A stretch of 64,000 nucleotides of DNA from Klebsormidium nitens (GCA_000708835.1 DF236974.1:298626-362625), one strand, 5' to 3'. Positions 1 to 13,016 are shown, counted from the stretch's first letter. Translations and numbers: made by a program. Notes: generated by a model not told the origin, from the letters alone.

Positions 1-3000
1 GACTCCATGTCCCGATTGCAATCAAGCAGATACTTGTGGTTTTTGGATGAATAATCAAGCGACACAAGAGCGAAAAGTGATGCGTCTTTGGAAACTGGTG
101 CGTGCCCATAAGAACGATGAGTGTGGTGGCTTCGTTAAGACAAGCAGTCGACTAGCAGACCGGTGGAAGCGTCAAAGTTCGATGAGGCTGCTTGTGCAAT
201 TATCGAAAAAGGCCCCATCGAACCGCGGTCGAGCTGCACTTCTGAATGTTCGCTCACCATGCTGATCGAGGCCCACCCCCAGCAGGGCCTTCCCGTCCGC
301 CGACACGTCCACTGACGTCAGCCCGCTGGCGTGCGTCATGAGGACGGCGAGGCACGTGCCCGAAGCGAAGTCCCAAACTCGGATGACGGCGTGCTTGCCC
401 TCCTGAGCGGACGCCAGGAGGGATCCCTTTGCGTCGAACGCGAGCGCGAACACGGGCGCGGAGTGGCCCAGGAAGAAGCGCTGGGAACCTGCGCGCGGAC
501 AAATGTGTGTGAGATCCATTTCATCTGTCGTACGCGACGTTCTGGCTTTCAGTGCTAACTTAGACTGAGAGATACTGAATTCGATCCTTCTGATCCTTCC
601 GTAAACAAAAACAAACGGAATATTGTTGGAACTCCGCTCCTTCAGTCTGAACGTGAAGGCTTTGCCTCGACATCCGAAGCTGACTATAACCGGTGGCCTT
701 TCCGTTTGAACACGCGGTCAGAAACTCAACCGCTGTAACGAGTATCATCGTGGCTCTTTTGTAAACGAGCACCTCACCTGTGGCTGGATCCATTGCAATG
801 ATGGTGCTGGAGCAGGGGAAGACCACGGCGGAGCCATCTGGTGAGTACAGCACGTTGCCCGTCCGCTGACCCGAGAAGCCGACCACCTGTACAGAAAAGC
901 GAGCAGCTGAGAAAGGTGGCTCACGAATTGGATAGGTCTCGCGATGCATCCATTCGCAAAACTGCATCTTGAAGTCAAATATGGGGACAGGTTCCGGCTC
1001 GCACAAGAAAATAGTCAAAAGAGTGGGGCCACAGCTTACAATCAGAATGTCGCGAAGATGACCGCACATCTGTTTGAGTCAGCTGAAGCTGCATTAACAA
1101 AGAATAGCCGTAGATTCTCAAGTCTAAGATGAACACGGCAACAGAACGATGAACCCATATCACGAGTGGCTTGCAATCAACAGAGCCAGCCTTCGTCGGC
1201 GCTTTAGCGAGTCGTTGGAAATTAGGAAGGCGTATACTGTCATCGATATCGGCGGCCCTCCAAACTCTATATCATATGCTGATCCACTCAAAGTAAATCC
1301 AGTGGAGCCAGTCTCACCTTATCGAGCTCCATAATCGGTGCGGCTCCTGATCTGCTCTGCTCCCGAGAAACGCTCGGCTGCTGGCGAGCGTCCACAGGTG
1401 TCTCCGCCACCCCCGGCTCTTCCACCACGAAGACGTCCCTCGCTTCCGGAGACTCGCTCACGTCAGCTTCCACAGCCTCCTTGACGTCAGCCTCTTCCCC
1501 GTCTCCGCTTGCCTGCGGGCTCGGCTCGTGGCGAACGACTCGGACACGTGGTACGTCAGCACATCCCTCAGACTCGGTATCTTTTCTGTCCGAAGAAGTC
1601 GCGTCAGGTTTCTCTTGGCTCGAGCTCTGACTGGCCTCATGCGCACTTTCCCGGTCAGACAGATTTCCTACTTCAATTCCCAATAGGGGGTCCCGCTGTA
1701 CGAAAAGGCGAGCCTCGGATCCAAGCCTGCTCGGAGGCCGGCTTCGCGCTAAGTCCGGGCTCGGGTTTGGCAACGGGTTTGCAATGACCCTGTTTGGTCG
1801 TGCTTTCCCGACCGGCCTAATCTGCGGCTCTAGAACCGAAGCCGGGCTTTCCGGCCCTGCTTTGACTACTTTTATTTGGGGAGGGCTTGGTGAGGGGGTG
1901 GCTTGACTGTGCTCCACGTTCTCTTTGCAGTCCTCTGCGGAAAAGGATGCCGCCCTGCTGTGGGGCCGACTAGGAAGAGGAGTTCTTTCTGAGCGGGGAG
2001 GGTTGGGGAGCCACTGCCAGGCTGTGACTTGATCGGCCTTGCTGCTCTGCAGCAGCATCATGTCGCGGGGGAGGGTCTGCACGCAAGAAGAAAACGGTTT
2101 CATGCCTGGGACTACCAACCAGCCACGCAAGCGCGCCCCGCATTCAAGCAACCATTGACGGCGAATCCCAGATGTTCAGACAGGTGGATTTGGCTGGATG
2201 GCAGGCCTGTACGAAGTTCATGTACCAAGAAAAGGGGCAAGAACGCGATACATCCCGTCTGATAGCCTCCAGGAAACTTTCGAGAGCCCGCATCCGGCTC
2301 TGATGGAGCTTCAATGCCGCTCCCACACATAACAATGAAGGCGCTGGAATATCACTGAGCGTCACAACTCCAAACGGATGCCCGCTGCAATGCAAACCCG
2401 AAAAAGATGGCGGACGTGTCAGGAGCTACCTGAGGGTCGTAGATGGTGTCAGACGTGTAGGCGTTTTTCACAAGCATCCTTGAGCAAAACTGCATGCCCT
2501 TCAAGCAGCGGTAGGCGCGGCCGGTCCGCTCTTTCAGGATGCTCCTCAGATCGAAGCCGAGTACTGTCCACTTGTCGGAAGGTGGTTCGTACCGTAGCTT
2601 GATTGTCTTGGTGTCCTGCAGTTGAGCACATAGAGTTTTTTCCAAAGTTGGCGGACCAGTATACTCAAGCTGCCAACAGAAAGTTCCACCAAGATGTGCT
2701 CAGCAGGGCCCTCTCGAATACCAACTTGCACGGTTTTCAGGCAGGTAGATTCCGTCAAACTAGACCCGACAGACTCCCTCACTCAATTTTGAGTCCCTAT
2801 CTAACAATGTCATTCGAAGTTTTTTCGCTGTAAAATTTGCTCGTTCTGGTCCCGGGAAAATTCTGATTCTATCCGGACTAACAGACACTTGATTATGCCT
2901 TGAGATAAATTGACGCCAAGCTTCGCCTTGTCATGCAAATTTTTTGATCAGTTAGTGTGGTCTAACCTGTTCGTCGGCCTTGAAGATATTGCTGACAGAC

Positions 3001-3929
3001 AGCCGCACTGTGAAGCCCTCCTCCACCACCAAATCAAAGTGCATCACAAACATCTTGGACGGTTGCACGCATATCATCGCGTACAAGAAGCGGCCAGTGA
3101 GGGCCAGGGAGTCTGTCTTTTTCTTGGGGATCTGAAGGAAGTTCTTGGCAGGGATGCTGCCTGAGATGCGATAGCACATCTTGCCGATTGTTCTATCTGC
3201 AAACAAGGGCCAGTACTAGCTGAGACAGCTTATATTTTAAGTGGACGTTGGAGCAGCACAAACAGCCAACAATCCGTTGCGAAGTCTGCAAAAGGGTACA
3301 ATTGCCTTCTGTGCTGCCAACCAATCCTGTAAAGCTCAGGACCGGGCGATCTGAGCTGTAGTAGGCCGATTCACTTTCTGGCACCGCAGCTCATTGCTTG
3401 AGTTGCTCTAAGCAGCAGCCTCAGAAGCATAATACGATTTAGATACGAAACTTACCAATGTATAGGCGGATGTCGCCTTCATAAGACGCATTTGTCCAGC
3501 GTTCCACTCCCGCGTACTTGAAGATGTTCACAAATGGATGCTGCCATACTGTTGACAAGGGACAAAGTTTAGCCATGAATTGAACACCTCAGCGATGGAA
3601 TGATTACTTTAATCTAGCTGGCCTCTGAAGAATTGTGAGCTCGTTTTCTCCTATTGCGTTTTGATAGTAGAATCCAGTCTGCAGCAATCAAGATTGGTTT
3701 CCAGAACAACGACACTCCAGCTAAGAACATTCCAGTAAAGCCGGTCAGCCGCTTGTTGCGATTGCAGAAAGACCTCTGAAGCAAATGACTTACACTTCGT
3801 TGCTACCAAGTCTGGAGTTGCAACCTTGCCACTTTTGTCTCCCAGGCGAACTGCATTCTCCTTCGGTCGCTGAGCTGCTTTTGTCGCCAGCTGTGAGGAG
3901 GCCGTTCTCTCAATCAGTTCAGGAGCCAT
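1..3929 (-). CDS. WDR90: POC16/WDR90-like centriole protein, CFA20 domain plus WD40 repeats (3' end outside window)
   Basis: Protein of the POC16/WDR90 family, which in animals and Chlamydomonas binds centriole microtubules and helps build the inner centriole wall. Exons read on minus: 3929-3794, 3548-3456, 3196-2967, 2615-2430, 2076-1318, 886-778, 488-258; all junctions keep phase. The N-terminal CFA20 (DUF667) block is clear: WQHPFVNIFKYAGVERW, then YRISGSIPAKNFLQIP, then LVKNAYTSDTIYDP. A linker of about 250 residues rich in Ser, Pro and Glu follows, then WD40 repeats beginning GNVLYSPDGSAVVFPC, RFFLGHSAPVFALAFD and VIRVWDF. The order and wording match human WDR90 as I remember it. The start is uncertain: either ATG at 3929 with a 45-residue extension, or ATG at 3576 reading straight into the WQHPF exon. 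About 20 residues of the CFA20 domain between 2967 and 2615 are not accounted for, so a small exon may be missing. Bases 1-257 are intron. Confidence 0.87.
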
Positions 3930-5386
3930 GCCTGTCCACGCCTCAAGCTTTCCAACTTTTAATGGAAGTCGATCATAAAATGGGCCCGCACTACATGGCC
4001 CAACTCAGAAAACTCAAAGAAGTTATTGCAATGAAGGGTCCTTGCTTAACTGCGGCGACCCTATCTGCAGCTTGCTTGAAGCCCCTCGATCGAGCTCTTT
4101 GACAGCTCCAAGGTGCTCTTTCCGGACTTCGGGTGCTCTTGAGCAGGTCGCCTGCATAATGCTCTGCAGACAAATCGGTGTGTTTGAGCTAGCGCTTCTG
4201 GGGGCAGCTGGAGCCCTCTGCCCAGCCAGCGGAAATTAGGGTTTCACGTAAGAAGGTCAGGCACAACTTTCAGCCGTCGATGACAAATCTGCATAGAAGA
4301 GCCGTCGATAAAGATCGCACTTTCAGATCGACGGTTAGCCCCTTCAACAGATCTCCCTAGAGAGCCACACTTTTGCAGCAGGGCCCGGTGTCCTGAGTCC
4401 TGACTCCTCCACCTGGGTCCACTTCCCAGGGGAGTATTAATACTTGCTTGCCAGCAAGCGGAAGTTTAACAGCAGAGCCGGTCTGTTGGGGCAGCTTGCC
4501 GGCCACGCAGGATTGGCGCGGTATTGAACTTGAAGGCCCTATGGTGGTGTACTCTGATGATCATGCCTTTTCGAATGGCCAGCTTTGCCAGCCAATAATA
4601 GTAGAAACTGAAGAGCCGTTGGGGGTGTCACCGAAGGGAGGTGCAAAGAACAGTGCGTTAATCAAGCCTCGGGATCTTGACAATCTTAGGAAGGGACGCC
4701 CAGGGTGCGCTCAAGAAGTGAATGCCAGGGAATAAGTGGTCTTCAAAGGATGACCAATTGCTGCTCTGACTTTGTGACCACATTGACTCCTAAAAGTTCA
4801 TGTCCATGCACGCCAGCTAGGTTGCATGTCACAGCGGCAGTTCCTAAACCAGCTCGCGGTTGTTTATCAAGTGCTGCAAGGCGAGAGTGGACCGCCAATT
4901 GGTGGTGGCCTTGCAAGAAAAATCTCCGTGGTGTTATCAGGAGTGGTAGAAGCCCATGGTCAGAGTCAGTGCCTTCAAAATGCAGAGTACAAAGCTGGGG
5001 AAAGAGGAGCCCAGGCCCAATAATCAGCTTGCGATGCAGTGGTGCCAACATGGCAGGCAGCCAGCCCAACACCCTACCTTTGGTGGCCAAAGTGAATGTA
5101 AGGAATGCGGAGCTTGTGTGGTGGCTCGGCTGTGTCTGATCGAGTCGGAGAAGGTGGCCCCTTTTCAGACCTTAGCTGCTATCGGGCTAGGCATTTTCTT
5201 CTAAGCAAAGACACTTGTTAGCCCGTGGTTCAATGTTAAAGTCGTTCTCTTCCTACAAATCTCTCAGCAAAACCCGGGATTTCAATGCATCTTTGAGTGC
5301 TGTGCAGCAGGAGCAGATGTCTTGTAGCTTGCTGAAGTTTGACTGGCAATAATATCTGTGCCATGCTTCAATGCTGATCATCATGA
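3930..5386. other. Divergent intergenic region between POC16 and the epimerase gene
   Basis: This 1.4-kb stretch separates two genes transcribed away from each other, so it should hold both promoters and 5' leaders. Several short open frames exist on both strands, but none shows a recognisable domain or a convincing splice pair joining it to either gene. If the epimerase has an organelle transit peptide, its exon would have to lie here; I could not find one. Confidence 0.5.
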
Positions 5387-8300
5387 ATGTTGCATGTGAA
5401 GGTCCAAGCCCTCAACGTCCCCCTTCTGAGCCCGTTCACGGTGGCCAGCGCCGTTGTGGAACAAGTGAACAATGTAGCTGTTCAAGTCATGCTTTCAACT
5501 GGGGTAAGCAGATTCCTGCAACGTGCGTGAAGTTCTCTTTGACTGCATAAAACATGTGTCTGAGAATAGATTCCTCAGTCAACGTACGGTACTCAGCCCA
5601 CTGTCTCTGCCTATTCATTGGAAATCACCGCACAAGTTCTGCCGTGCTTTGTTAGTGAATCTGATAGCTGGTGCAGGTTCTGACTCCAAATCTTGAAACT
5701 CTCTGCTCACAGCGCATTTATTGTTTCTCAATTTTGATGCAGCACTCTGGTTGGGGAGAGATTTCAATCATGCCACCCATAACGGCGGAGGACCAGCCGT
5801 TTGCGCTGGACGCAGCCAAGAGAGTTGCGCAGTGGCTCCCAGGACATGCTGCTAATCCTTGGCAAGCAGTGTTGAAAGAAGTTGCAGCGCACATACCTGG
5901 ACATCAATATGCTGCGGTAAGGATTGCTCGGACTTGTCAAAGGTGGTGTGAAAGAGTCTTCTTGGCACGAGAGCAAAAGGTGCTTCGAAGGTGTTCCTTT
6001 CTCCTGAAAGACAAAGTGGAGGCCTTGTTTGACCCTGCTGTCACCTCACAAGAGCTGTCTCATCCCCTCGGCCCCTATTGGATGGACTCTGTCTTGACAA
6101 TAAAAAAATGCGGACACCTTCCTTGCTTGCCTTCCTTTTGTGGTTGCCATCCTTCCTTGTCTCTTTCGCGGACCAATTTTCAAAATCTCAAGCATGCCTG
6201 AGGACATACATGCCCCACGCTCTTCATGCGCGGCCTTGTGCAGCACTTGGGCGAAGTAGTGCGCAGCATGCCTTAGTCAGCTTAGCCTTTTCAAGGTTGA
6301 GTTTACTCTTAAGCCTTATCACTGAGAAGGTTGCGTGGGCTGGCAGGTGCGTGCGGGGTTCGAGATGGCGCTGCTAGACGCGCTGGCTCAAAGCCAGGAA
6401 GTGCCCCTATGGCGCTTCTTCGGGGGAGCGTCTGACAGGGTCACGACGGACATCACAGTAAGAGACTGCCGTTCTTCTTTGTCTGGCTTGCTCTTCGAAG
6501 TTTTCGCGAAATTGGATGAGGACTTGCCAATTTCTGACTTGCAGAGGCAAACTCTCAAAGTTCTAGACATTCTGCAGAAGGCCGGGCTTGGTAACACATT
6601 TGTGACAGAAGGAAACGCATGCAGGTTTGTTTCGATGGAAATATTGCTTTGGAAGCCTTTTTATGGTCGTCATTACTTCTTGGTTGCAGATTCCTATCTG
6701 TCCCCCTCAAGAGGCTGCTGCCCTTGCTTTTACTTACAAGCAGCAGGGTTTCGAGACCATAAAGACGAAGGTAAGTTCCGTGAATCTTGACTTTTCTGTG
6801 ATTTCCGCGCATCAACGGTTATCGGTGTTAAGAAGAAACCAGACAACGGGGTCATTTGGTGACTACGGCAAGGCGAGGCATCTGATCGTACATGGAAACC
6901 TCCACTTGCCGTGTTTTTTGCATTGGAGCGGCATGGCGTCCACACGTCGCCGCTTCCTCGGTAGCAGCTCCCTCTTAGCTTAATCAGCTTACTTGGTAGG
7001 GTGTATCCTCTCTGTGCCTCTTTTCAATATGCTTCTCCGGTCATCTCTTATGATGACGGTGTTCTCGCCGGGCAGGTTGGAAAAGAGCCGAAGGACGACA
7101 TCATTCGTTTGCGGGCCATCAGGTTCTCCCATCCCCAGGTTAGGAAGCAAGTGCCTTGCATTGAGTCAGAAACAGCGGCCGGAGCAGTTGGCAACCAGAG
7201 TTTGTGGACATCTTCCCTCTGTCCTTCGAGATGACTTTCTCTTGTCACAGTCATGTGGTGAAGGCCCCCCGTTGTTGTGTCCAAAAGGAGGCTTGTAACA
7301 ATCGGAGAACCTCTAGAAAGAAGTCGGCTGTTCCGCTACCATGCAGTGCAGATTGATTCTGGACGCAAACGAAGGGTACACGCCCAATGAAGCGCTGGAC
7401 GTCCTGCGGCTTCTTCAAGGTAAGGTAAGCGAGACCAGCCCTGAAGAAACGAAGAAGTAATGTTCCGGTCGCGGCTATATTTGCGAGTTTTCTTGACATC
7501 CTGACGGTAAGCTCAATCACGAAAACTTTGAATCTTCGTGGGAAATGCTTTTGAACTGATGGAACTTGCGATGCCCTTTCCAAGCTTGAGCGTGGTGGTG
7601 ATTTGAGTGTTTTAACTACGATACTGAAGAGCCCCGTGCATCGTGTCTGAAGCGAAGCTTTTCTTCTCGCCGTGCCGCAGACGCTGGGATGAGCCCAATC
7701 CTCCTGGAGCAGCCGGTAGCCCGAGACGACTGGGAGGGCCTGAAAGAAGTCACGCAACAAGCGAATCGAGTCTACGGTAAGAGGGCCACCTGCTCTACAG
7801 CTTCTTTGTTTCGTTCATTTTGCAGACGCCTGAGTACCTTTTTTCTTGCTCGGCCGTAGGGACCTTCGCGAAGCGGTTTGAGATCGTCATCGCTTCATCT
7901 GAAGTTGCGTTGCGTTCCTTCAAAACTGGACGGCTTAGTCGCAGAGCATACGCGCCGATCGACGAACGTGGTCCAGAACCTCATTAGGTGTCAGCTACGA
8001 GGCAATGATGCCGTTACGTCTCTCATAACTTCTCACGGATGGATAGGTTTACCAATCTGCTGTGCTTCTGATGGCGTGCGAGACGTCCTTACAGGAGTTT
8101 CCGTGGCGGCGGACGAGAGCTGCCGCAGCGCCGCTGACGCGAGGCGGATCGCAGAGAACAGGATCGCGAACGTGCTTAACATCAAGCTGGCGAAGTGCGG
8201 GGTGGCCGGAGCGCTCGAAACGGTCGCCATCGCCAAGGAATATGGGCTGGAGCTCATGATGGGGGGCATGGTGAGGATTTGACCAGATTGGATATACGCA

Positions 8301-9482
8301 ATCATTGATCGATTTAGCTTGCGTTACTGTATACAGTATGTATAGCTGAGCCGTACGAGGCTGCGCTGCGTGGAGCTTGGCCCACCTTCTTACCCTGCGC
8401 TTTCGAGGAATCGAGGACGTTCAGACAATGCGCCAGAACAGCGCAGCCAGACCTGGCGAACAACGGCGAAAGAAGCGATCAGCATCAGTACGAAGCGAGG
8501 ACATTGAGCTACCAAGCAAACGTCCCTTTTCGAGTTCTGGCAGCTAGGATTGTTGAGAGGCGTCGGAAAAGGTCGCACATAGTCTCAAAGGGAGAGGAAG
8601 CACAGATTACGCATTCATCGATGTTGCAGGGCGTCCTTGGGCCGCTTCACATCTATCCAGATGTCACTTTGTCAACGACGTGCTAATTTTCGTTTGCTTG
8701 TACCTTGTCTTAGATTGCATCAGGCAGCGGAGTAAGTGATCCTGGTCTTCCGCTTGCAGGTGGAGACGAGGCTTGCGATGGGGTTCGCTGCTCATCTTGT
8801 CGCTGGAGTTGGCGGTTTCAGGTGAGGCCACCGGAAGAGAGCTTCTTCGTTTCTGGCCGCGCCATATGGACCCGATCTGTACGATGCCAGATCGAACTCA
8901 AGATTTATAAACATAAGCCGAAATAATAAGGTAACGCACTGGGTTGGGTAAGCTTATTTGGTGGTTATGGTGGGTGGGGGTGCGGAGCAGTTGTGTATCG
9001 GTTGGGTTAGGGGTTTTGAAAGTTAGTCGGAGCCTATTACTATCTTCGCTGATATCATTTCTTTCTCGAGGTTCATCATTCCAGGCAGGATGAAGTGAGG
9101 ACGCCTTATAGTAGCAAGCTCGCATTCTCAGAATTTACTCCGCTCCGGGAGGTACTCTGCAGGTACGTCGATCTCGACACGCCGCTCCTCCTCGCCAGCG
9201 ATCCAGTGCAAGGGGGATACTCTGGTGAGTCCATCAAGCAGATTGCTCTAACCGTGTTCTCGAGCTGCTCCGAATCGTCCATTTTGACGGGTCCTATAAC
9301 GTCACTTTATTCTAGAAAGGCTATTGACGTTCCATTGCTTTCTTACAACAACGCTTTCTTACAACAACGTGTTCTGAGAAGGCTGACCAGAATACGTGAT
9401 GCCATGTGCAGCATCGGGGCCCCATTACTCTCTTGGCTCCACAACGGGACACGGAGCTTCGTTAGCTGTTGTTGAGTCGTAG
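5387..9482 (+). CDS. L-Ala-D/L-Glu (dipeptide) epimerase-like enzyme, enolase superfamily
   Basis: Member of the muconate-lactonizing subgroup of the enolase superfamily, closest to the plant and bacterial L-Ala-D/L-Glu epimerases that invert the alpha carbon of dipeptides. Eleven exons: 5387-5503, 5743-5916, 6347-6457, 6690-6770, 7076-7138, 7347-7419, 7681-7776, 8095-8270, 8760-8821, 9163-9224, 9412-9482; about 361 residues, normal for the family. The N-terminal capping domain reads LNVPLLSPFTVAS. In the barrel I see the KTK general-base motif (ETIKTKVG), the three metal ligands in LILDANEGY, ILLEQPV and AADES, and the opposite-face lysine in NIKLAK, followed by MMGGMVETRLAMGFAAHL and DPVQGGY. 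All catalytic positions are present, so an active enzyme is expected. The start is the least certain point: ATG 5387 is in frame, but upstream coding exons (a transit peptide) are possible. Confidence 0.9.
9337..9368. repeat. 16-bp direct tandem duplication in last epimerase intron
   Basis: The unit GCTTTCTTACAACAAC occurs twice back to back. It lies inside the last intron of the epimerase gene and looks like a simple replication-slippage duplication. Confidence 0.8.
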
Positions 9483-10584
9483 GAGACAGACTCGATTTCG
9501 GATGCGATCCGAGGGTCGATACTCTTGCTGTTGATTAGTGTACAGCCGCATGGGACGAGCAGGGACATAAGGTCCGTTCAAGCCCCATCAGTGACCGACA
9601 ATTTGCTGTCGATAGTAGACTATTGTACGTTGTTCTGACCTGCACGCAATTTTACTTCAGTACCAGAATCTACTCTCAAGCATTTCCTGCAAGCGACGTC
9701 CTTATTGCATGTGAAGCGCCCGCTATTTTGCCGAGTCAACTATCTTGCTCACTGGCTCATTGTTGTATATACCTATGGTCCATGCATGCTGGCAGTATAT
9801 CGAGCGGCGAGGCTTGTAAACATGTTCAACGCGGTCATGATATGTTGAACTATATATATGTTCACGACGGTCACCAATCTCGGCTGTCGGCAACCACGTG
9901 CATGTAGCGGATATTCATAACGGCAGCTGTCATTCTGGAAATGTCTGCTAAGTCGTACACAAAAGCAGGCGCTTCGTCAAATTCGCACTGCACTATAATA
10001 GCAAGCAGAGTACTGCTTTGATTGCGAACTCATTACCGTGCCAGTCTCTACGCACAGGGATGATAGACACAAGCTTCTGGCACCAATAGCGGCGTTTTGA
10101 AAAGGCCACGCGGCCGCGGTCTGTTGCGGTGAGTCCCTTAGGCTGTCCGATCGCGTTGCAAATTCAAGGAGTCCCACAGTGAGAAGGATCGTCAGCCTTG
10201 AAAGCACCATGAAATCAATCTCGTAGTCTGTACTTCTTTCGTTAGTCAGGTATTCGACTCAGCTTCAGAGATTGCAAGAAAAATTGTGTCAAATTTTCAG
10301 TGGCTCAGATCGACGGACGATCGTCACGTGTGATCACGTGGCATGATCTGGTTCTCACATCAAGTCTGTTGAAGACGGGAGAAATGGGTGCGCCACTTCG
10401 CAGCTATCCTGCATGATTGAACTTTAGGGCCGGGGGTCTCCTGACGCCCTCACCTGTACCGCAGCTCAAGACGAAAAAGAATCGAGCGCAGAGTAGGCGC
10501 TTCTGTTTCTGTAGACTGTAGGCGTGTTAGCGCTAGGACCCAAGGTGCTTACAGCGCTTCAATCAGGTGAATAGACTGCCCGCC
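9483..10584. other. Intergenic region, nothing recognised
   Basis: About 1.1 kb between the epimerase stop and the start of the first eight-helix membrane protein. Short open frames only; no RNA gene, repeat or domain seen. It probably contains the epimerase 3' end and the promoter of the next gene. Confidence 0.4.
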
Positions 10585-11580
10585 ATGGCGCCCCTCACTC
10601 TGCGCCGCCTCCTTACATGCGCGCCTCCAGTCTTGCTGGGCGTGATCTGCCTGCTCTTCCGCGTTGTCCTGCTCGCGCGTTTCCTCAGAGAAAGCCCCGC
10701 AGAAAGCAGCAGCAGTAGCGAGCACACAGTTGTCACGTTCCATACCCATCGCTTCTATCCGCTGAGACCGATATTTGGGGCGGCAGTCAACGAACCGGTG
10801 GGCCTGCTCATAGTCGGGGAGCTGTTCCTCCTGCTTTACGTCTTTGCAATCCTGGCGGGCGTCGAGTCGTGCAGGATGCGCGCGCACAAGGCTCTGAAGA
10901 TCAACGCCATGCATCTCCTTCAATCCCTGGCACCGGCTTTCACCAGCTGCCTTGCGTTTTGCATGGTCTGGCTGCCTTATGTTCTGTTCAGCGGAGGGAG
11001 GGAACGGCGCGCGGCATCCGCGGAGCGGAACCGGCTGCGGCCGCGCATGTTTGACGTCTGGACGCAGGTCACGATCTTCATCCTGGCGCCCTCTCTGCTA
11101 GCCCTGGTCTTGATCCGAGAGCAAGTTTTCCTCGGTGTCTTGATGGCATTCTCCATGATCCTTACAGCGATCTTCTACGGTACCTCCAGAGAGTACTCGC
11201 CTCCCAGCACAGCCACAGAGATGGAAGAAGAGGCAGGCCTTCGATACGAAGTGGTGGTTGCTTTCACCTTGATCTGGCGCCTTGTCACGCTGGTATTCAT
11301 CTTCAACGATCCTTCGCTCCTGTCTCAACCTCTGGCGCTCTTGATGGGAAGAGCAGGCTTTGGCATTCTCGAGACAGCGCTCTTGTTCTTCCTGAAAGAC
11401 CTCATCGGCTTAACGCTGTGTGTGACCTACTTTGCTCTACTTGAGGATGGGCCGCTGGTGGGGTTGTGCATGATGGTGGGGACGCTGAGCATCCTGGGAC
11501 CGGCCCCCACGTTTGCCATCTACTGCACTTATCGGGGGAGGAAGATTGAGGACTCGATGCTGGACTTTACTAGCTGGTGA
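10585..11580 (+). CDS. Orphan multipass membrane protein, family copy 1 (intact, single exon)
   Basis: Uninterrupted frame of 331 residues starting at ATG 10585; the frame is open a few codons further upstream, but only from a GTG. I do not recognise the family. Eight hydrophobic stretches fit eight membrane helices, roughly residues 8-33, 70-90, 107-135, 155-175, 180-198, 222-242, 265-290 and 292-316. The best conserved part is the C-terminal third: FxxxDPSLxSQ, then DLIGLTLCVTYFALLEDGP, then LGPAPTFAIYC. The same blocks occur in three frames at 25-31 kb, so this is a real protein family with no introns in any copy. Its N-terminus (RLL.CAPP.LLG) is closest to the copy at 29923-31008. Function unknown; a transporter- or receptor-like membrane role is possible but nothing in the sequence proves it. 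Confidence 0.72.
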   Translation: MAPLTLRRLLTCAPPVLLGVICLLFRVVLLARFLRESPAESSSSSEHTVVTFHTHRFYPLRPIFGAAVNEPVGLLIVGELFLLLYVFAILAGVESCRMRAHKALKINAMHLLQSLAPAFTSCLAFCMVWLPYVLFSGGRERRAASAERNRLRPRMFDVWTQVTIFILAPSLLALVLIREQVFLGVLMAFSMILTAIFYGTSREYSPPSTATEMEEEAGLRYEVVVAFTLIWRLVTLVFIFNDPSLLSQPLALLMGRAGFGILETALLFFLKDLIGLTLCVTYFALLEDGPLVGLCMMVGTLSILGPAPTFAIYCTYRGRKIEDSMLDFTSW

Positions 11581-13016
11581 CGAATAGATTGATCCACTGA
11601 GAAGATGGGAGACGAAGCTAAAGCTTGTTTAAGTTTCTCGAACATGGTTTATTGGTAATTGATTGCAGCGGAGGACGGTGCATTTAAGCCAGACAGGCTG
11701 CTTGTGGTGGACCGTCCAGCGCTCAATCAAATCAAAGTTGCGCAAAGGTTCCGGGCAATTGAGGGAAGGCAGGTATATCGGAGCGCGAAGAACGAAGGCT
11801 TCTTCCAGTCTGCAGATCCAATCCGGAATATTGTGAAGTGCGATATACATACCTTGGTGCTCGAAGGATGGACAACATAGATGTAAGCATTGCGTCTCTC
11901 TTCTGCCAACAATCTTTGAAAAAAAAAGTTGATCAAGGAGTTCTGCAAGGAATCCATCAAGATTGTCAAACATGTTGCAAAGCAGGTTGCTGTAGTGTTG
12001 GTTGCTGAACGCGCTAGCTCGTGACAGGCGGCAAGATCTTGATTGAGTGTTCGTATACGCCATTGAGCGTCCATGCCACGACTCCGTCACCAAGTTGCGC
12101 TGATTACTATTTGAAGCACTCATTCAATCGGAAGCTCTGACCGTGGACGTTGATTGATAAGCAAATGCATCCTTGCCTATGCTAAGAGCTCACCGGCCCC
12201 TTCGAGGATGCATAGAACCACCCAAAACCTCCATTTCCAATCTGCAACGGACAATGTGTTCTCGATTGCAGCGAGTCAAACGGATGCTGTTGTGTATCAT
12301 GCCAAGTTGTTCAATTAATGGATCAATACATATTGATCGATGCATCTATAAGCCGCTGGACAAGTTATTTATCAAGAACAACAAAAGGTATGGCGCATTT
12401 GCACATGGACCGATCATGATCATTGTGCCAAACCTCAGTACGTGCATATAGATTCATGGGTCCTTCACGCAATCTGCCAGTGTACCAAAAACAGCATGAT
12501 ACAAGGAGATCTGCATGTAAGTCCCATTCGTGTTGAGCGCTAGACCAAGTAGCTGATGTCGTTTGAGCCGCCGCTACGTATACATTATGAAGCATGAACA
12601 CAGTGCGCACGGCCGGTCACTTCGTCAGCCGGCCCTACAATGTTGCCCGATCATGACTAGCTTACATTACACTCGAAGTTAAAGGACGTGGACTTGGTAG
12701 TGAACTTCATTGTTAAGCGCTTCATACAATCATACTCATCCTCCAAGCTTGTCATCGCAACAGAGCACAGTTGAGATCGACTCTCTCACCGAGTCCGTTT
12801 CAACTCCCGGTCGTTTGACGACGAAGCCCCAGCACTTTCTCCAAGTTGAAGGCAGCGAGAGGCGCCGCCTGTGGCGGTCTTAGTATGTACAATCTGCACA
12901 TTTCTGTCAGTACGGATCAACTTCCTGCATCCTTTGTACACGGCTCTAGGCTAGCAATCCGACCCCTTGACTTCCGTGAGACTACTGACAACATCGACGC
13001 TTCTTTCTTACTGAGC
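11581..13016. other. Intergenic region with one unassigned 164-codon open frame
   Basis: Between membrane-protein copy 1 and the stop of the coiled-coil gene. The only notable coding signal is a minus-strand frame at 12123-11629, ATG-started, 164 codons. It is rich in Cys, Leu and Ser with no domain I know and could be chance or a decayed mobile-element fragment. The rest shows only short frames. Confidence 0.3.

Noticed and set aside
4448-5204. Plus-strand frames between POC16 and the epimerase as upstream epimerase exons
   Set aside because: No homology, non-ATG starts for some, and no donor that joins in phase to the first recognised epimerase exon.
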